A DNA stretch of 64,000 nt, taken from assembly GCF_021462225.1 (NCBI RefSeq), contig NC_061817.1:1141326-1205325 (forward strand), given 5' to 3'. The notes beneath the pieces were generated by a model, which was not told the DNA's origin, searched no databases, and was given only the letters and a program-made list of their open reading frames with translations. A program made the position numbers and the translations under genes. Positions 1 through 10,902 of the stretch are shown here, piece by piece. Numbering within the stretch: the first letter of the stretch is position 1; the number at the start of each line of letters is the position of its first letter. This DNA is from Girardinichthys multiradiatus (taxonomy: Eukaryota > Chordata > Actinopteri > Cyprinodontiformes > Goodeidae).

Positions 1-339
1 GCCGAGACCCTTGTCCCTGTGTTGTTCAAAACAAACACAAACTGACTGGCCTTTAGTACATTCACTTTAGACTACTACTGACCACGGATAAATTGAACAT
101 TTGACTGCAAAGAATACAGTACAAAATTACAGTTTCACTATAAAAATTTGTGTTTTACTTAAGAAAGGACGCTTTAATTATGTTTGTGTTCTTTTAGAAA
201 CACTGTTCAGCATCTCATTTACATTAGCATCTTGTTTCTTGGTAGTGCTAGCTGTCTGTTTGTCTTATCACTGTTTAGAATCATCAGTAGGGTTATATCA
301 TTTCCATATTCAGCATTTACTGTACCTCCGTTCTTATTT
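1..339. other. Unassigned AT-rich sequence
   Basis: No motif, terminal repeat or credible exon is visible. Short open frames of up to 100 codons exist but show no domain and overlap one another in different frames. I see nothing to annotate before the LINE tail that begins near position 340. Confidence 0.5.
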
Positions 340-1361
340 TTCAATTCAGTTCAGTTTATTTATATAGCGCCAATTCACAACATATGTTGTCTCAAGGCAC
401 TTCACAAAGGTCAGGTACATACATTCCAATTAATACTAACCATTGAACAGTGCAGTCAGATTCAGTTATTTATTAAAATTGGATAAAAAGTTTTTCTATC
501 TAAAGAAACCCAGCAGATTGCATTTAGTCAGAGACTTGCAGCATTCACTCCTCCTGGATGAGCATGTAGCGACAGTGCACAGTCACTGGCGTGGACTTTG
601 CAGCAATCCCTCATACAGAGCATGCTTGTAGCGACAATGGAGAGGAGAAACTCCCTTTTAACAGGAAGAAAACTCCAGCAGAACCAGCCTCAGTGTGAGC
701 GGCCATCTGCCACGACCGACTGGGGGTTTGAGAGAACAGAGCAGAGACACAAAAAGAATACAGAAGCTCTGATCCAGGAGTACTTTCTATGGGAAGGAAA
801 AGTAAATGTTGATGCATGCAGTTGTTTCATCTAGAAAGAAAGAATATATAAACTCCGAGCCAGTTTTCAAGCATAGAGTCTGAAAGAGAGCCCATATAAT
901 TAGTTACAGTAAAAGCTCAGTCAATTGCTATGCCTAGGAGAGAGAAAGGGTTAAACACTGAAAGACAGGGCTATGTGGATCATCGGTAGAGGGTGAGCAT
1001 TAAGTTGTTGCCAGCAGATGCTTGGATGATGTCCCTCTCCAGAAAGGTGTCACAGGTAGACACAGAGTCAGGCCAGGTGTAGCTTCTAGGAAGAGAAAAG
1101 AGAGAACATTAAGTTAAAAGCTGAAATAACAGCAAATAATGCAAAATTGCAGAGTAGTGTGAGAATGTAGCGAAGAGAGTGAAAGTGGCCATTATGTCCT
1201 CCAGCAGCCTAAGCTTATAGCTGCATAATTACAGAGATAGGTCAGGATAACCTAACCCACTCTAACTATAAGCTTTATCAAGTTTTAAGCCTAGCCTTAA
1301 AAGTAGACAGGGTGTCTGCCTCACGGACTAAAACTGGGAGCTGGTTCCACAGGAGAGGAGC

Positions 1362-1577
1362 CTAATAAATAAAGGATCTGCCTCCGATTCTACTTCTAGA
1401 GACTCTAGGAACCACCAGTAAACCTGCAGTCTGAGAACGAAGTTCCCTGTTAGGAACATATGGACCAATCAGATCTCTGATGTATGATGGAGCTAGATCA
1501 TTAAGGGCTTTATATGTGAGGATGAGAATTTTAAATTCTATTCTGGATTTAACAGGGAGCCAATGAAGGGAAGCTAA
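1362..1577 (-). pseudogene. L2-like LINE reverse transcriptase C-terminus, fragment
   Basis: This is the last stretch of the LINE ORF. It starts with an SLHWLPVKSRIEF motif, followed by LTYKALNDLAPSYIRDLIGPY and a basic VPRVSRSRIGGRSF end. In CR1/L2/Rex-type LINEs this region lies downstream of the polymerase domain. The open frame reads upstream into an inserted DNA element, so the first part of the 108-codon frame (1578-1688) is not LINE coding. The matching upstream RT portion lies beyond the insertion at about 2330-2755. It is not functional because the RT core is absent. Confidence 0.75.
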
Positions 1578-2328
1578 GGGTGTATTCACACCAGAAAAAT
1601 CCTTTGGTCCACTTGTTTGGTCCGGACAAAAAGCGAACTTTATTTTTTTCATTTGGTGCGGTTTGTTTTCACATTGTACTTTTTGCAAGTGAACTATTAC
1701 TTGTAAACAAAGCCATGCAGGTGACGATCATTGTTATCATTGGACAGAAATGTTGGGGGCGGGACAGAGCACAGACCCAGAAATTGAGGAAAACATCTGT
1801 AGACGTGCTGTATGCAGCACCTCTGTTCTGCATATTTATGCCGTTATTACAGCTGCAATATAATTGTGAGAGTGAAGAGCAGCTCATTCAACACAGATTT
1901 TGAGACGTTCCATTTATAATTTTGGAACCCCGTAGGAGAATGCGTGCTGAACGCCGACGTTCTCTACATGCCTTGTTCCACAACTAGCCAGTAGCGTTGC
2001 TAAGCAACACACAGTTTATCAGGTATGATTACCTTACAACACACACCTTTGCTACCGGCTATGGTGGCTTTTTATGTCCAAAGGAACTTTTTGTAGTTGG
2101 TTCGGATTGGGGCCGGTTTGTATTCAGACCATAAGCAAACCGCACCAGAGTCCGTTTGGAAGCGGATCGAGACCCACCTCAAAAAGTGGGTCTCGGTCCA
2201 GTTGTTTGGTCCGGACCAGGGTTCGCTTCAGTGTATTCACACCTGCACAAAAGGTCCGGACCAAGGGGGGAAACGAACTCTGGTCCGTTTAAAGCAGACC
2301 AAAAGTGGCAAATGTGAATACATACTAA
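1575..2328. mobile_element. 748-bp TIR element with TAA duplication (PIF/Harbinger-like)
   Basis: The element runs 1578-2325, flanked by TAA at 1575-1577 and 2326-2328. Its ends share the inverted sequence TGTATTCACA (outermost bases GGG versus GTA). The uninterrupted LINE copy at about 4141-4150 reads AAGCTAAAATAGG, which confirms the duplicated trinucleotide. A TWA 3-bp duplication is characteristic of PIF/Harbinger elements, so I infer a non-autonomous member. No transposase is visible. GGTCCGGAC occurs at 1619, 2208 and 2253. A perfect 9-bp stem GAGACCCAC/GTGGGTCTC lies at 2169-2194. The terminal motif GTGTATTCACACC recurs internally at 2231. Confidence 0.65.
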
Positions 2329-2390
2329 AATAGGAGAAATATGATCTCTCTTTTTAATTTTCATCAGAACTCTTGCTGCAGCATTTTGAA

Positions 2391-2756
2391 TCACCTGAAG
2401 GCTTTTAACTGCATATTGTGGACATCCTGATAGTAAAGAATTACAAAATCCAGCCTTGAGGTAACAAATGCATGGATTAGTTTTTCAGCGTCACTCCTGG
2501 ATAGGATATTTCTAATTTTGGCAATGTTCCGGAGGTGAAAGAAGGAAATCCTAGAAATCTGTTTAATATGGGATTTAAATGACATGTCCTGTTCAAGAAT
2601 AACACCATCGGAGGTCAATTTAATGCTATCCACGTTAAGTGATTGACTAAGCAGTTTCTTTTTTAAAGACTCCAGTCCAAAGATGACAACTTCTGTCTTG
2701 TCTGAATTTAGAAGCAGAAAATTTAGTCATCCAAGTTTTTATGTCTTCAAGACATG
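2391..2756 (-). pseudogene. L2-like LINE RT C-terminal half, fragment
   Basis: Minus-strand coding remnant belonging to the same LINE copy as 1362-1577. It contains the VILEQDMSFKSHIKQISR, FFHLRNIAKIRNILS and DAEKLIHAFVTSRLDF motifs of fish L2/Rex-like reverse transcriptases. The copy is 5'-truncated at about 2756, where similarity to the family stops within AAGACATG. The catalytic FADD region is absent. Confidence 0.75.
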
Positions 2757-2974
2757 GTCGTAGAGATGGGTTGGTGGTGACCTGTGGGCTGGGATCTAGG
2801 ACTATGCTTTCTATATACCGTCACCAAGCCAGCCTAAGGCCCTGGCTGCGCGGGCTCTGCTGTAGGACTGTTGTGGTGAAACAAATAGTTGGGAGAAAAC
2901 ATTTGAGGATATTGATTTTAACTCATAACCTACAGCTAAATACAGTACAGGCCAGCTAAGGGAAGTGTTGTAAT

Positions 2975-3532
2975 TATGAATTTGAATATATTATTTAATA
3001 TTTAATATTAATACTTTAATATTTATTAAATAATATTTCGGTCTGTTAAGGGCTGTCCTGTGAATACCAGCCTAATAAGGCGGTGGCATTAGGACAAAAT
3101 TGAAAGGGATGAGCCAAGGTCTGTCATTATTGAACAGCAAAACTCTGAACACACATGGAATGAAGTCACTCAATTTCTTAAAATACAAGAATTTATTAAC
3201 AAAAATAAGTCAACTCAAAGTCAAACATCTTTCAATCAACAAACTCTTCACCATGCTAAAACAATCCAACTAAACTACCAACCAGAATTAAAGAATAAGG
3301 AAGACTAATGGGCTATGTACAATATAAACAAGTTGACCAAAGATGGTTGAAAATCATGTCCAAAAGAGTGATGCAACATTACCACGCAATGTTATTTATG
3401 TTTTAGAACCAAGGATTATCTTGAAGAATCTGGAAGTGAAGTGAAGTTAGTCTTGGATCTAACTTTGGCAATAATTGGCATACCTTTAGACAACCATTCG
3501 CAATGCAAGATCAGATAAAATATGTATTATTA
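2975..3532 (-). repeat. AT-rich LTR-like repeat (inverse copy of 25.34-25.92 kb)
   Basis: This stretch is the approximate reverse complement of about 25340-25920. Shared landmarks include the AT-rich AATATTATTT-type block, CGGTCTGTTAAGG, CCTGTGAATACCAGCC, GAATTTATTAACAAAAATAAG and GCAAGATCAGAT. At 25.9 kb the same repeat ends beside a tRNA primer-binding site, so I interpret it as retroviral LTR sequence, here a partial LTR in minus orientation. It lies between two L2-like LINE fragments. Confidence 0.6.
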
Positions 3533-4195
3533 CATACATTCCAATTAATCCTAACCATCAAGTGCAGTCACATTCAGTTATTTATTCAAATTGGTTAAAA
3601 CGTTTTTCTATCTGAGGAAACCCAACAGATTGCATCGAGTCAGTGACTTGTAGAAGTCACTCCTCCTGGATGAGCATGTAGCGACAGTGGACAGTCACTG
3701 GCGTTGACTTTGCAGCAATCCCTCATACTGAGCATGCATGTAGCGACAGTGGAGAGGAAAAACTCCCTTTTAACAGAAAGAAGCAGGACCAGGCTCAGTG
3801 TGAGCGGCCATCTGCCACAACCAACTGTGGGTTTGAGAGAACAGAGCAGAGAAGAAAAAAGAACACAGACGCAGAAAACAGAGTCTGCCTCATGGACTAA
3901 AACTGGGAGCTGGTTCCACAGGAGAGGAGCCTAATAAATAAAGGATCTGCCTCCGATTCTACTTCTAGAGACTCTAGGAACCACCAGTAAACCTGCCGTC
4001 TGAGAACGAAGTTCCCTGTTAGGAACATATGGACCAATCAGATCTCTGATGTATGATGGAGCTAGATCATTAAGGGCTTTATATGTGAGAAGGAGTATGT
4101 ATAATTCTATTCTGGATTTAACAAGGAGCCAATGAAGGGAAGCTAAAATAGGAGAAATATAATCTCTCTTTTTAATTTTCATCAGAACTCTGGAA
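3533..4195 (-). mobile_element. L2-like LINE, second 3' fragment
   Basis: A close relative of 340-2756 on the same strand, containing the RT C-terminus (3930-4195, with SLHWLLVKSRIEL and TYKALNDLAPSYIRDLIGPY) and part of the 3' UTR. Compared with the first copy it lacks about 0.5 kb of 3' UTR (first-copy interval roughly 780-1310) and the terminal tail. It also lacks the TIR element, and so documents the empty target site. Confidence 0.75.
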
Positions 4196-5482
4196 TGAAT
4201 GTGAATGAGAACGTATTCCACTCAGTTCTCCACAAGGTCCCCTGTAAGAAGGAACTGGATCAGTTACTGGATCTATTGCTCTCATCAGGATAACAAACAA
4301 AACAGTTAACAAGGTTGAGCCCTTACTTGTTTATTTTCAAGGTTGAGTGCCTCAGTTGAGTAAGATGACTTGTTAAGAAGCGAGAGCTTGGTAGATTCGG
4401 TTGGTTGGTCTTCTGAGAGACTCAGTCAGAGGAGGTTGCTAAAATTCTGGTTACCTTTATGGGGCTGCCATTAACTACGGATACTTGGCTTGCTCCTAAA
4501 GACCTATATAGCACTAAGAGGCACTGTGCACTATATGGAGGGGGAAAATTCCCTAAGGTGTCAGCGAATTAAGTTAATGTGTTGTATTTACAATATTTTG
4601 ATGCTACTGTTAATGTTTGTACATCAATACATTGTAAGCCTAAACACAAGCATATGAATTTGGCTTTGCACCTATGTTTGCTAGCATTTTAGGAGCACTA
4701 GTATTTAAGAGAATAAGACAATGTGAAAGATGCCATCTTATTCGCAGCTTCTGATTCCTCACTTGTAAAAATCTACTTTACTGTTTTTGAGGAATCTTGA
4801 CTGTCATTCAGCTCTAGTTCAAAATCAAAACAAGAATGGTCACACCGGAGATGAAATATTTCACCAATTTAAACAGATATTTTATGCACAGTTTGTGATT
4901 GTTGAAACGTTTTCTTCTGTCGGCAAAAACGGTATAATATCTAGTCTAGTAATAAGCAGTCTTTTTGTAGCTTACCTAGCATGTTGTAAGGTGATTTAAA
5001 TGGCAGATCTGAAATTGATGTTTGACCCTACTAGAAGCAATTTACATTTATTCATATATTTGTTTGTCTAACAAATTTCACAATTTTATTTTTGTCATAC
5101 ACTGAACATAATGAAGCATTTCAGGAAATATCAATATTATGACATGGCTACAAATGAAATCACAGACTATTAGTAAGGAACTTTGAAGATAACGTTGATG
5201 AGTAACATATCTGCTGCCTCACACTTTAACTGTTAGATAAAATTAGCTAACTTCAGCCAAATCAGTGGACCCAGAGTGTGTGTTCTCCTGGGTATGTTTT
5301 AAGGAACAAAGATAATTCAAATTCCTTTCAAATAACTTGCACAAAATACAGTCATATTTAATATATATGAGAATATAATTAAAAAGTTAATTTATTTTGG
5401 AAACTCAGTTGCCTAAGGTAACCTGATTATAAAGATTAATTTCACACAGGCCGATGTTTTCAAGCCTTTATTTCCGTTAATT
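4196..5482. other. Unassigned AT-rich sequence
   Basis: About 1.3 kb without a recognisable element or exon. The 70-codon frame at 4787-4999 has no domain I recognise and is not credible as a gene. The LINE target site (TSD) begins at 5483. Confidence 0.45.
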
Positions 5483-7821
5483 ATGATAATTTTCCCCCTC
5501 CTTGAACTGTCACCTTAACGTGGTGGAGGGGTTTGAGTGCTCAAATGATCCTAGAGGCTATGTTGTCTGGGGCCTAAATGCCCCTGGTAGGGTCTCCCAT
5601 GGCAAACAGGTTCTAGGTGATGGGTCAGACAAAGAATGGTTCAAGAACCCCTCATGAAGAACACAATATCGAGGCACGTGACGTCGCCCGGTACGGCGGA
5701 GCCGGGGTCCCACCCTGGAGCCAGGCCTGGGGTCGGGACTCGTCGGAGAGCGCCTGGTGGCCGGGTTGCTCCTCGCGGGACCCGGCCGGGCCAAGCCCGA
5801 ACGAGAGACGCGAGGCCATCCCCCAGTGGGCCCACCACCTGCAGGGGGAACCGTGAGGGACCGGTGCAAAGAGGATTGGGTGGCGGACGAAGGTGGAGAC
5901 CTCAACGGCCCGATCCCCGGATGCTTAGGCTGGCTCTAGGGATGTGGAATGTCACCTCGCTGGGGGGGAAGGAGTCTGAGCTTGTGCGGGGAGAGGCTGC
6001 GGGCTGGTGTGGGTTTGCTTGTTGCCCCCCAGCTCAGCCGTCTCGTGTTGGGGTTTACCCCAGTGGATGAGAGGGTCGTATCCCTGCGCCTTCGGGTTGG
6101 GGAGAGGTCTCTGACTATCATTTCAGCCTACGGGCCGAGTGGTAGTGCAGAGTACCCGGCCTTCTTGGCGTCCCTGTAGGTGGTGCTGGATAGTGCCCCT
6201 CCCGGGGACTCCATTATTCTGCTGGGGGACTTCAACGCCCACGTGGGGAACGACAGTGACTCCTGGAGAGCCGTGATCGGGAGGAATGGCCTCCCCGATC
6301 TGAATCCGAGTGGTGTTTTGTTATTGGACTTCTGTGCTAGTCACGGATTGTCCATAACGAACACCATGTTCAAACATAAGGGTGTCCATCAGTGCACTTG
6401 GCACCAGGACACCCTAGGCAGGAGGTTGATGATCGACTTTGTTGTCGTATCATCAGACCTTCGGCCGCATGTTTTGGACACTCGGGTGAAGAGAGGGGCT
6501 GAGCTATCCACTGATCATCACCTGGTGGTGAGTTGGATCCGCTGGAGGAGGAGAAAGCCAGACAGACTTGGCAGGCCCAAGCGCATAGTGAGGGTCTGCT
6601 GGGAACGCCTGGCGGAAACCTCGGCCAGGGATGTATTCAACTCCCACCTCCGGGAGAGCTTCGACCAGATCCTGGGGGATGTTGGAGACATAGAGTCCGA
6701 GTGGACCATGTTCTCTGCATCTATTGTCGATGCTACTGCCCATAGCTGCGGCCGTAAGGTCTGCGGTGCCTGTCGTGGCGGCAATCCCAGAACCTGGTGG
6801 TGGACACCGGCAGTAAGGGATGCTGTTAAGCTGAAGAAGGAGTCCTATCGGCTGTGGTTGGCTTGTGGGACTCCTGAGGCGTCTGACGGGTACCGTGAGG
6901 CCAAGCGTGCTGCGGCCCGGGCTGTGGCAGAGGCAAAAACTCGGGCCTGGGAAGAGTTCGGTGAGGCCATGGAGAAGGACTACCGGTTGGCCTCGAAGCG
7001 ATTCTGGCAAACCGTCCGGCGCCTCAGGAAGGGGAAGCAGTGCTTTGCCAACACTGTTTATAGTGGGGGCGGGAGACTGCTGACCTATACTGAGGACATT
7101 ATCGGGCGGTGGAAGGAGTACTTCGAGGATCTCCTCAATCCTGCCATCACGCATTCCGTGGTGGAAACAGAGGCTGGGGACTCGGGGTTGGACTCTTTCA
7201 TCACCCAGGCTGAAGTCACCGAGGTGGTTAAAAAGCTCCGCGGTGGCAAGGCTTCGGGGGTGGATGAGGGGGTCGGAGGGGGTCTGGTTTGGGGACCAGT
7301 GGATTTCGTCTCTTCTTTTTGCGGATGACGTGGTCCTGCTGGCCCCCTCTAGCCAAAACCTACAGCATGCGCTGTGGCGGTTCGCAGCCGAGTGTGAAGG
7401 GGTTGGGATGAGGATCAACTCCTCCAAGTCCGAGGCCATGGTACTCGACCGGAAAAGGGTGGCTTGTCCTCTTCAGGTTGGAGGGGAGTTCCTGCCTCAA
7501 GTGGAGGAGTTCAAGTATCTCGGGGTCTTGTTCACAAGTGAGGGAAGAATGGAGCGGGAGATCGACAGACGGATCGGTGCGGCTGCCACAGTAATGGGGG
7601 CGCTGTGCCGGTCCATTGTGGTGAAGAGAGAGCTGAGCCGAAAAGCAAAGCTCTCGATTTACTGGTCGGTCTACGTTCCTACCCTCACCTATGGCCATGA
7701 ACTTTGGGTCATGACCGAAAGAACGAGATCACAAATACAAGCGGCTGAAATGAGCTTCCTCCGTAGGGTGGCCGGGCACTCCCTTAGAGATGAAGACGAC
7801 GAACGAACGATGATAATTTTC
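5483..7821 (+). mobile_element. APE-type LINE with 12-bp TSD and internal deletions
   Basis: A non-LTR retrotransposon insertion running 5495-7809, flanked by a perfect 12-bp duplication ATGATAATTTTC at 5483-5494 and 7810-7821. It starts with the CCTTGAACTGTCACC leader common at the 5' end of a widespread fish LINE and ends in a short GAAC/GATGA-type tail. Both ends are therefore as inserted, yet the body is only 2.3 kb. The endonuclease N-terminus, the RT core (between roughly codons for [10 protein letters not shown] and [10 protein letters not shown]) and the C-terminus after HSLRD are missing. GC content is clearly higher than in the flanks, as seen for this family. Confidence 0.85.
6180..7328 (+). 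pseudogene. LINE endonuclease C-terminal half plus linker to RT
   Basis: An open frame of 382 codons from the LINE polyprotein. It has [10 protein letters not shown] and the terminal [10 protein letters not shown] motif of AP-endonuclease-like (EEP family) domains, then the long basic linker typical of LINEs ([45 protein letters not shown]). The frame ends in [10 protein letters not shown], where RT motif 0/1 should begin, and then shifts because of an internal deletion. Earlier endonuclease residues (GMWNVTSLGGKE, VGLLVAPQLSRLV, FTPVDERVVSLRLRVGERS) are encoded at about 5939-6179 in other frames and behind an in-frame TAG at 6177. No active protein is expected. Confidence 0.8.
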
Positions 7822-7845
7822 TGCGTAAAGCTAATGAAAACATGA
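7243..7845 (+). pseudogene. LINE reverse transcriptase, FADD box and thumb remnant
   Basis: After about 20 codons overlapping the preceding frame, this frame reads [15 protein letters not shown], which is the RT catalytic FADD motif. It continues with RINSSKSEAMVL, EEFKYLGVLFTSEGRMEREID, YVPTLTYGHELWVMTERT and EMSFLRRVAGHS, a canonical order for this LINE clade. RT blocks 0-4 are deleted. The last codons (after HSLRD) run into the 3' tail and flanking DNA and are not LINE protein. Confidence 0.8.
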
Positions 7846-8581
7846 CATTTAGGATTAGACTATTACATCATCTATCTAGAAAAGGTTCTAAAAAAATAAC
7901 TATTTTTAAAGAAATGTGGGCTTAATGAAACGTATGTTTAATACCTGCCTAAAGGTTATAATTTTCCTATGGTACTTTTAATCTGACAAACGAGCCTCAT
8001 CAGAACGCATACTGTAATTAATTGAATATAACTGTATTAAATCCCATACAGAATTGGAATATCAATGTGTGCAGTATTGTAATCTCAAAAGTATGCTCTG
8101 ATGCAGCATTCGATAGACTTTTATATTTCAGGAGCTATGCATTCACACTCTGCGTGCCAATAATATATTCAGTTGTCCTAATCTGCCCTTGATGCGCACA
8201 CATCATACAGACTTTAATGGCCAAGATGCTGCAGCTCATGGGGAGTGAAGGGACATTGAGATGACAATAAAGAAACAGAAGAGTGAGGAAAACATTAATT
8301 GAAACCAATATTGTCTTTGCCTATTTAACAATGATATTTGAATTCATGTAGATTTAGTGCAGCCCTATTTGGGTTTAAATTTGATGTGGACTTTTATGCA
8401 GAGTAATCCTCATATTTTAGGGAGAGACTGAACAATTTTCAGATGAAGGTATTTATTCTCAAAAACAAAGACAAAAGCTCACATAACATAAATGATTAAT
8501 GCCCAAATGGGAGAAAGTATTCGAATCAGGCTAAGGGTAGAGTTAAATTATAACAGCAATAGTTAAAATAAGCTCTCAGGA
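7822..8581. other. Unassigned AT-rich sequence
   Basis: No transposon end, exon or conserved motif is visible between the LINE TSD and the TA microsatellite. Confidence 0.4.
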
Positions 8582-8598
8582 AATATATATATATATAT

Positions 8599-8641
<43 letters not shown>
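8582..8641. repeat. (TA)n microsatellite with a short (CA)n core
   Basis: Sixty bases of alternating TA interrupted once by ACACACACA. It is a simple sequence, probably length-polymorphic. Confidence 0.95.
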
Positions 8642-8642
<1 letters not shown>

Positions 8643-9300
8643 CGTTTATTGCGTACCATTCACACCCATAGAAGGGGGGTGGGTTAGGATTAGTATAGGA
8701 TTACATCAGTGAGATTTGCTGGAGTGAATGAACAGGCAGTGTGTTTCTGTGCGTAAAGCCCTCTCAGGGAAATCTGAGGCTCAGTGAAGAGTGTGTACCT
8801 TTGACTTTAGCCTTTTCATCCTAAGTATGCTTTTACATGTTACTCCTCTCTAGTTAAAGTTGTGCTGGCATAAGAGAAATGACTCCTGTAAGCTTTTTTA
8901 TGTAAAACATAGATCATTATCATCCTCTACTCGTATTTGTCATAATCCCCTTCTCATCCAGATGAGACAGAGGCCACGATAAGAGGGACAGGGCTGTAAG
9001 CGTGGGATGGCTGTCTGCCTCACCAGAGACAGAAATAGGCATCTATTTGAGGCATATTACTGGAGATGGTCCACTATAGTTTGGAACCTAATCTCAAACA
9101 GTGAGGTGGTAAAAATGATAGATGATTGCAGGCAGAGAGGAGCAAGTGTAAAAGTGCATCTGTGCTTCACCAGTGAGCCTTTCCTTTGGCTGTATATAAA
9201 TATAAAGCTAAACCTTAAAACACTATGCAGTATACTCTACAGATGCCACCAGGGGCAGACCTAGAGGTCTTTATTTTGCAATATTAGGTTTGGTTTAGCT
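8642..9300. other. Unassigned sequence
   Basis: Nothing recognisable. The 85-codon frame at 9007-9264 begins GMAVCLTRDRNRHLFEAY in context but has no domain I know and no supporting splice structure. Confidence 0.35.
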
Positions 9301-9309
9301 ATGAACAAC

Positions 9310-9720
9310 TATTAATTAGTGCCAAAGACAATCATTAACAAAGTTAGTAATTTTGATCCAAATTACCAAGTCGGGGCACCACCTGATTATCAAGAATTAA
9401 CAGCTCTCCGTCTCTGTCAGGTATTATTTTATGAATACCTGTCTGGTGAGATGTGGTATTATACGAAGCACTGAATGCGTGCACTGATGTTCTCAAACAG
9501 TAAGCTCTGCACAGATATACAGAAGAACATACAATAATTTATTAACAAGATACTTCAACTTTAAGTCACAATACTTCAGTCAAACTCTTTACCTTGACTA
9601 GTAACATTCAACTAAACTACTAAGTAAAATGAAAAGAATAAGAAAACCTAATAAACAACAAAAGGTTTAAAAGAAACAAATAAGCAGTTAATAATTAATG
9701 CAATGAAATACCCTTTAGCA
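9310..9720 (+). repeat. LTR-like dispersed repeat, copy 1
   Basis: This region is recognisably similar to 55090-55330. Shared blocks are CATTAACAAA..TTAGT, CCAAGTC.GGGCAC.ACCTGATTATCA, ATG..GTGGTATTA and TGATG.TCTCAA. It continues into AATTTATTAACAAG. These AT-rich sequences with a central TTTATTAAC resemble the other LTR-type sequences in this window. I infer a decayed retroviral LTR fragment, but neither terminus is resolved. Confidence 0.4.
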
Positions 9721-10161
9721 GACAGTTTCATGAGCTATATTGAAACTAAGCTATTTCATTTAGTTTACTTTCATAGTAATGGGACCTAAACTAGATTTTG
9801 TCCAACACAATCCTGACATGTCACCAAGTTGTCTTATATTTTGTCTAGGGACAGACAATTACATGACAGTCGTAAAAAGAAGAGAATATTTTTCTTTATT
9901 AGTTTATGGACCCCTTGAAAAATCCTTGCCCACCCCTTGTATGAAAGTCTAGTTCTATCACTGGATGCCACATGATAATGGAGAGCCTTTGGCAAGATAA
10001 AATAGTTTGCACCTCTGTTCCGTCAGGTTTAGAAGTACTTATTAAAACTTATTTTTCTCACGCTAAACCGTTTAGGCATTTTGTATTTATTTTTTAGTTT
10101 TTCATGACATAAAATGTACAGAAAGTATCTGTTAATCTACCTAAAACCTAAATAGATTTGA
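9721..10161. other. Unassigned AT-rich sequence
   Basis: No recognisable element between the LTR-like repeat and the hAT-type insertion. Confidence 0.35.
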
Positions 10162-10902
10162 CACTTAATCAGGGGTGAAAGTAGTTTTATCATTGTGGTC
10201 AAGTTTTGATTTCATTTAAATAAAAAATTTGACAGTTTGGTTGTTTTCGCAGTTTTCATTCAAACATCTGTAGATGGTAAGTGATTTATTGTTCGTTGTG
10301 TCCTAATGCACCACCTGTGTAAAATCTCCCAGTTAATTAAATCGAACGCAACAATCTCTTTGGCAACCACTCTGGGGTAAGGGCGCATGCGCTCTCGTGT
10401 AGTGTATGTGAAATCTCTGGTCATAAGCGGTGTTTTCGAGCTGTACTGTGTTGTTGTAATTCAGCAAAATAACTTGAAACTTAACTAGTTTCTCTCCATT
10501 TGCTTTTAACTGGGGCATTTAGCAGCGAGCAGACAGACATTAAATGTAGTGGTGCTCGTTTTAGAGGCTGGCCGTTCCCAAATGCCTCGAGCTCCGAGGG
10601 GAGAGAAGCAAAGCAAGAGCTTTGAGACTCCAGCATAGCAGGACAGTTCAGAAACTATTTGGAATGAGTGGAAAATAACTATATTTATAAACAGATTAAG
10701 TCGTGTTTTTAGAGTTCCTATTGGTAGCGGATCTGATCTTCTTTGTGTGCTCGTGAATTTTTGCAGCCGTAACTGGTTCTGGATGACGGCTTCATAGCAG
10801 ACAGCTGTTCTTCCCTCTTCCCGGTACTGTGTACTGGCGTAGAATCTTTTAGTGGTACGCAGAACCGGACCGTACCGGCTCACTTTCTTCAATGCACTTA
10901 AT
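10162..10902. mobile_element. hAT-type non-autonomous element with 8-bp TSD
   Basis: The element runs 10170-10894, flanked by a perfect 8-bp duplication CACTTAAT at 10162-10169 and 10895-10902. The left end is CAGGGGTGAAAGTAG. The right end, reverse-complemented, is CATTGAAGAAAGTGAG, so the inverted repeats are short and imperfect. An 8-bp duplication with CA..TG termini is the hAT signature. The interior is 725 bp with no transposase. The 128-codon minus frame inside it (10506-10892) has no hAT domain. The right arm carries CCGGTAC and GTACCGG blocks in opposite orientation. Confidence 0.7.

Larger units (their letters stand above)
340..2756 (-). mobile_element. L2-like LINE, 3' part (split by a DNA element)
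   Basis: Minus-strand, 5'-truncated non-LTR retrotransposon. It contains the C-terminal reverse transcriptase region followed by a long 3' UTR. The RT end is readable from about 2755 down to 2330 and resumes from 1577 to 1365. Family-typical pieces seen are LLLNSDKTEVVIFG, SFKSHIKQISR, SRLDF, LHWLPVKSRIEFK and TYKALNDLAPSYI. The 3' end near 340-395 has the GCGCTATATAAATAAA type tail followed by ACTGAATTGAA repeats (read on the minus strand), as in fish L2-like elements. The coding part is interrupted at 1578-2325 by a separate transposon. A second copy at 3533-4193 lacks that insertion and supplies the empty site. Confidence 0.8.

Noticed and set aside
6504..7439. 311-codon minus-strand frame
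   Set aside because: Antisense shadow of the plus-strand LINE, which has clear endonuclease/RT motifs.
10506..10892. 128-codon minus-strand frame
   Set aside because: Lies wholly within the 725-bp hAT-type element and shows no BED finger or hAT dimerisation domain.
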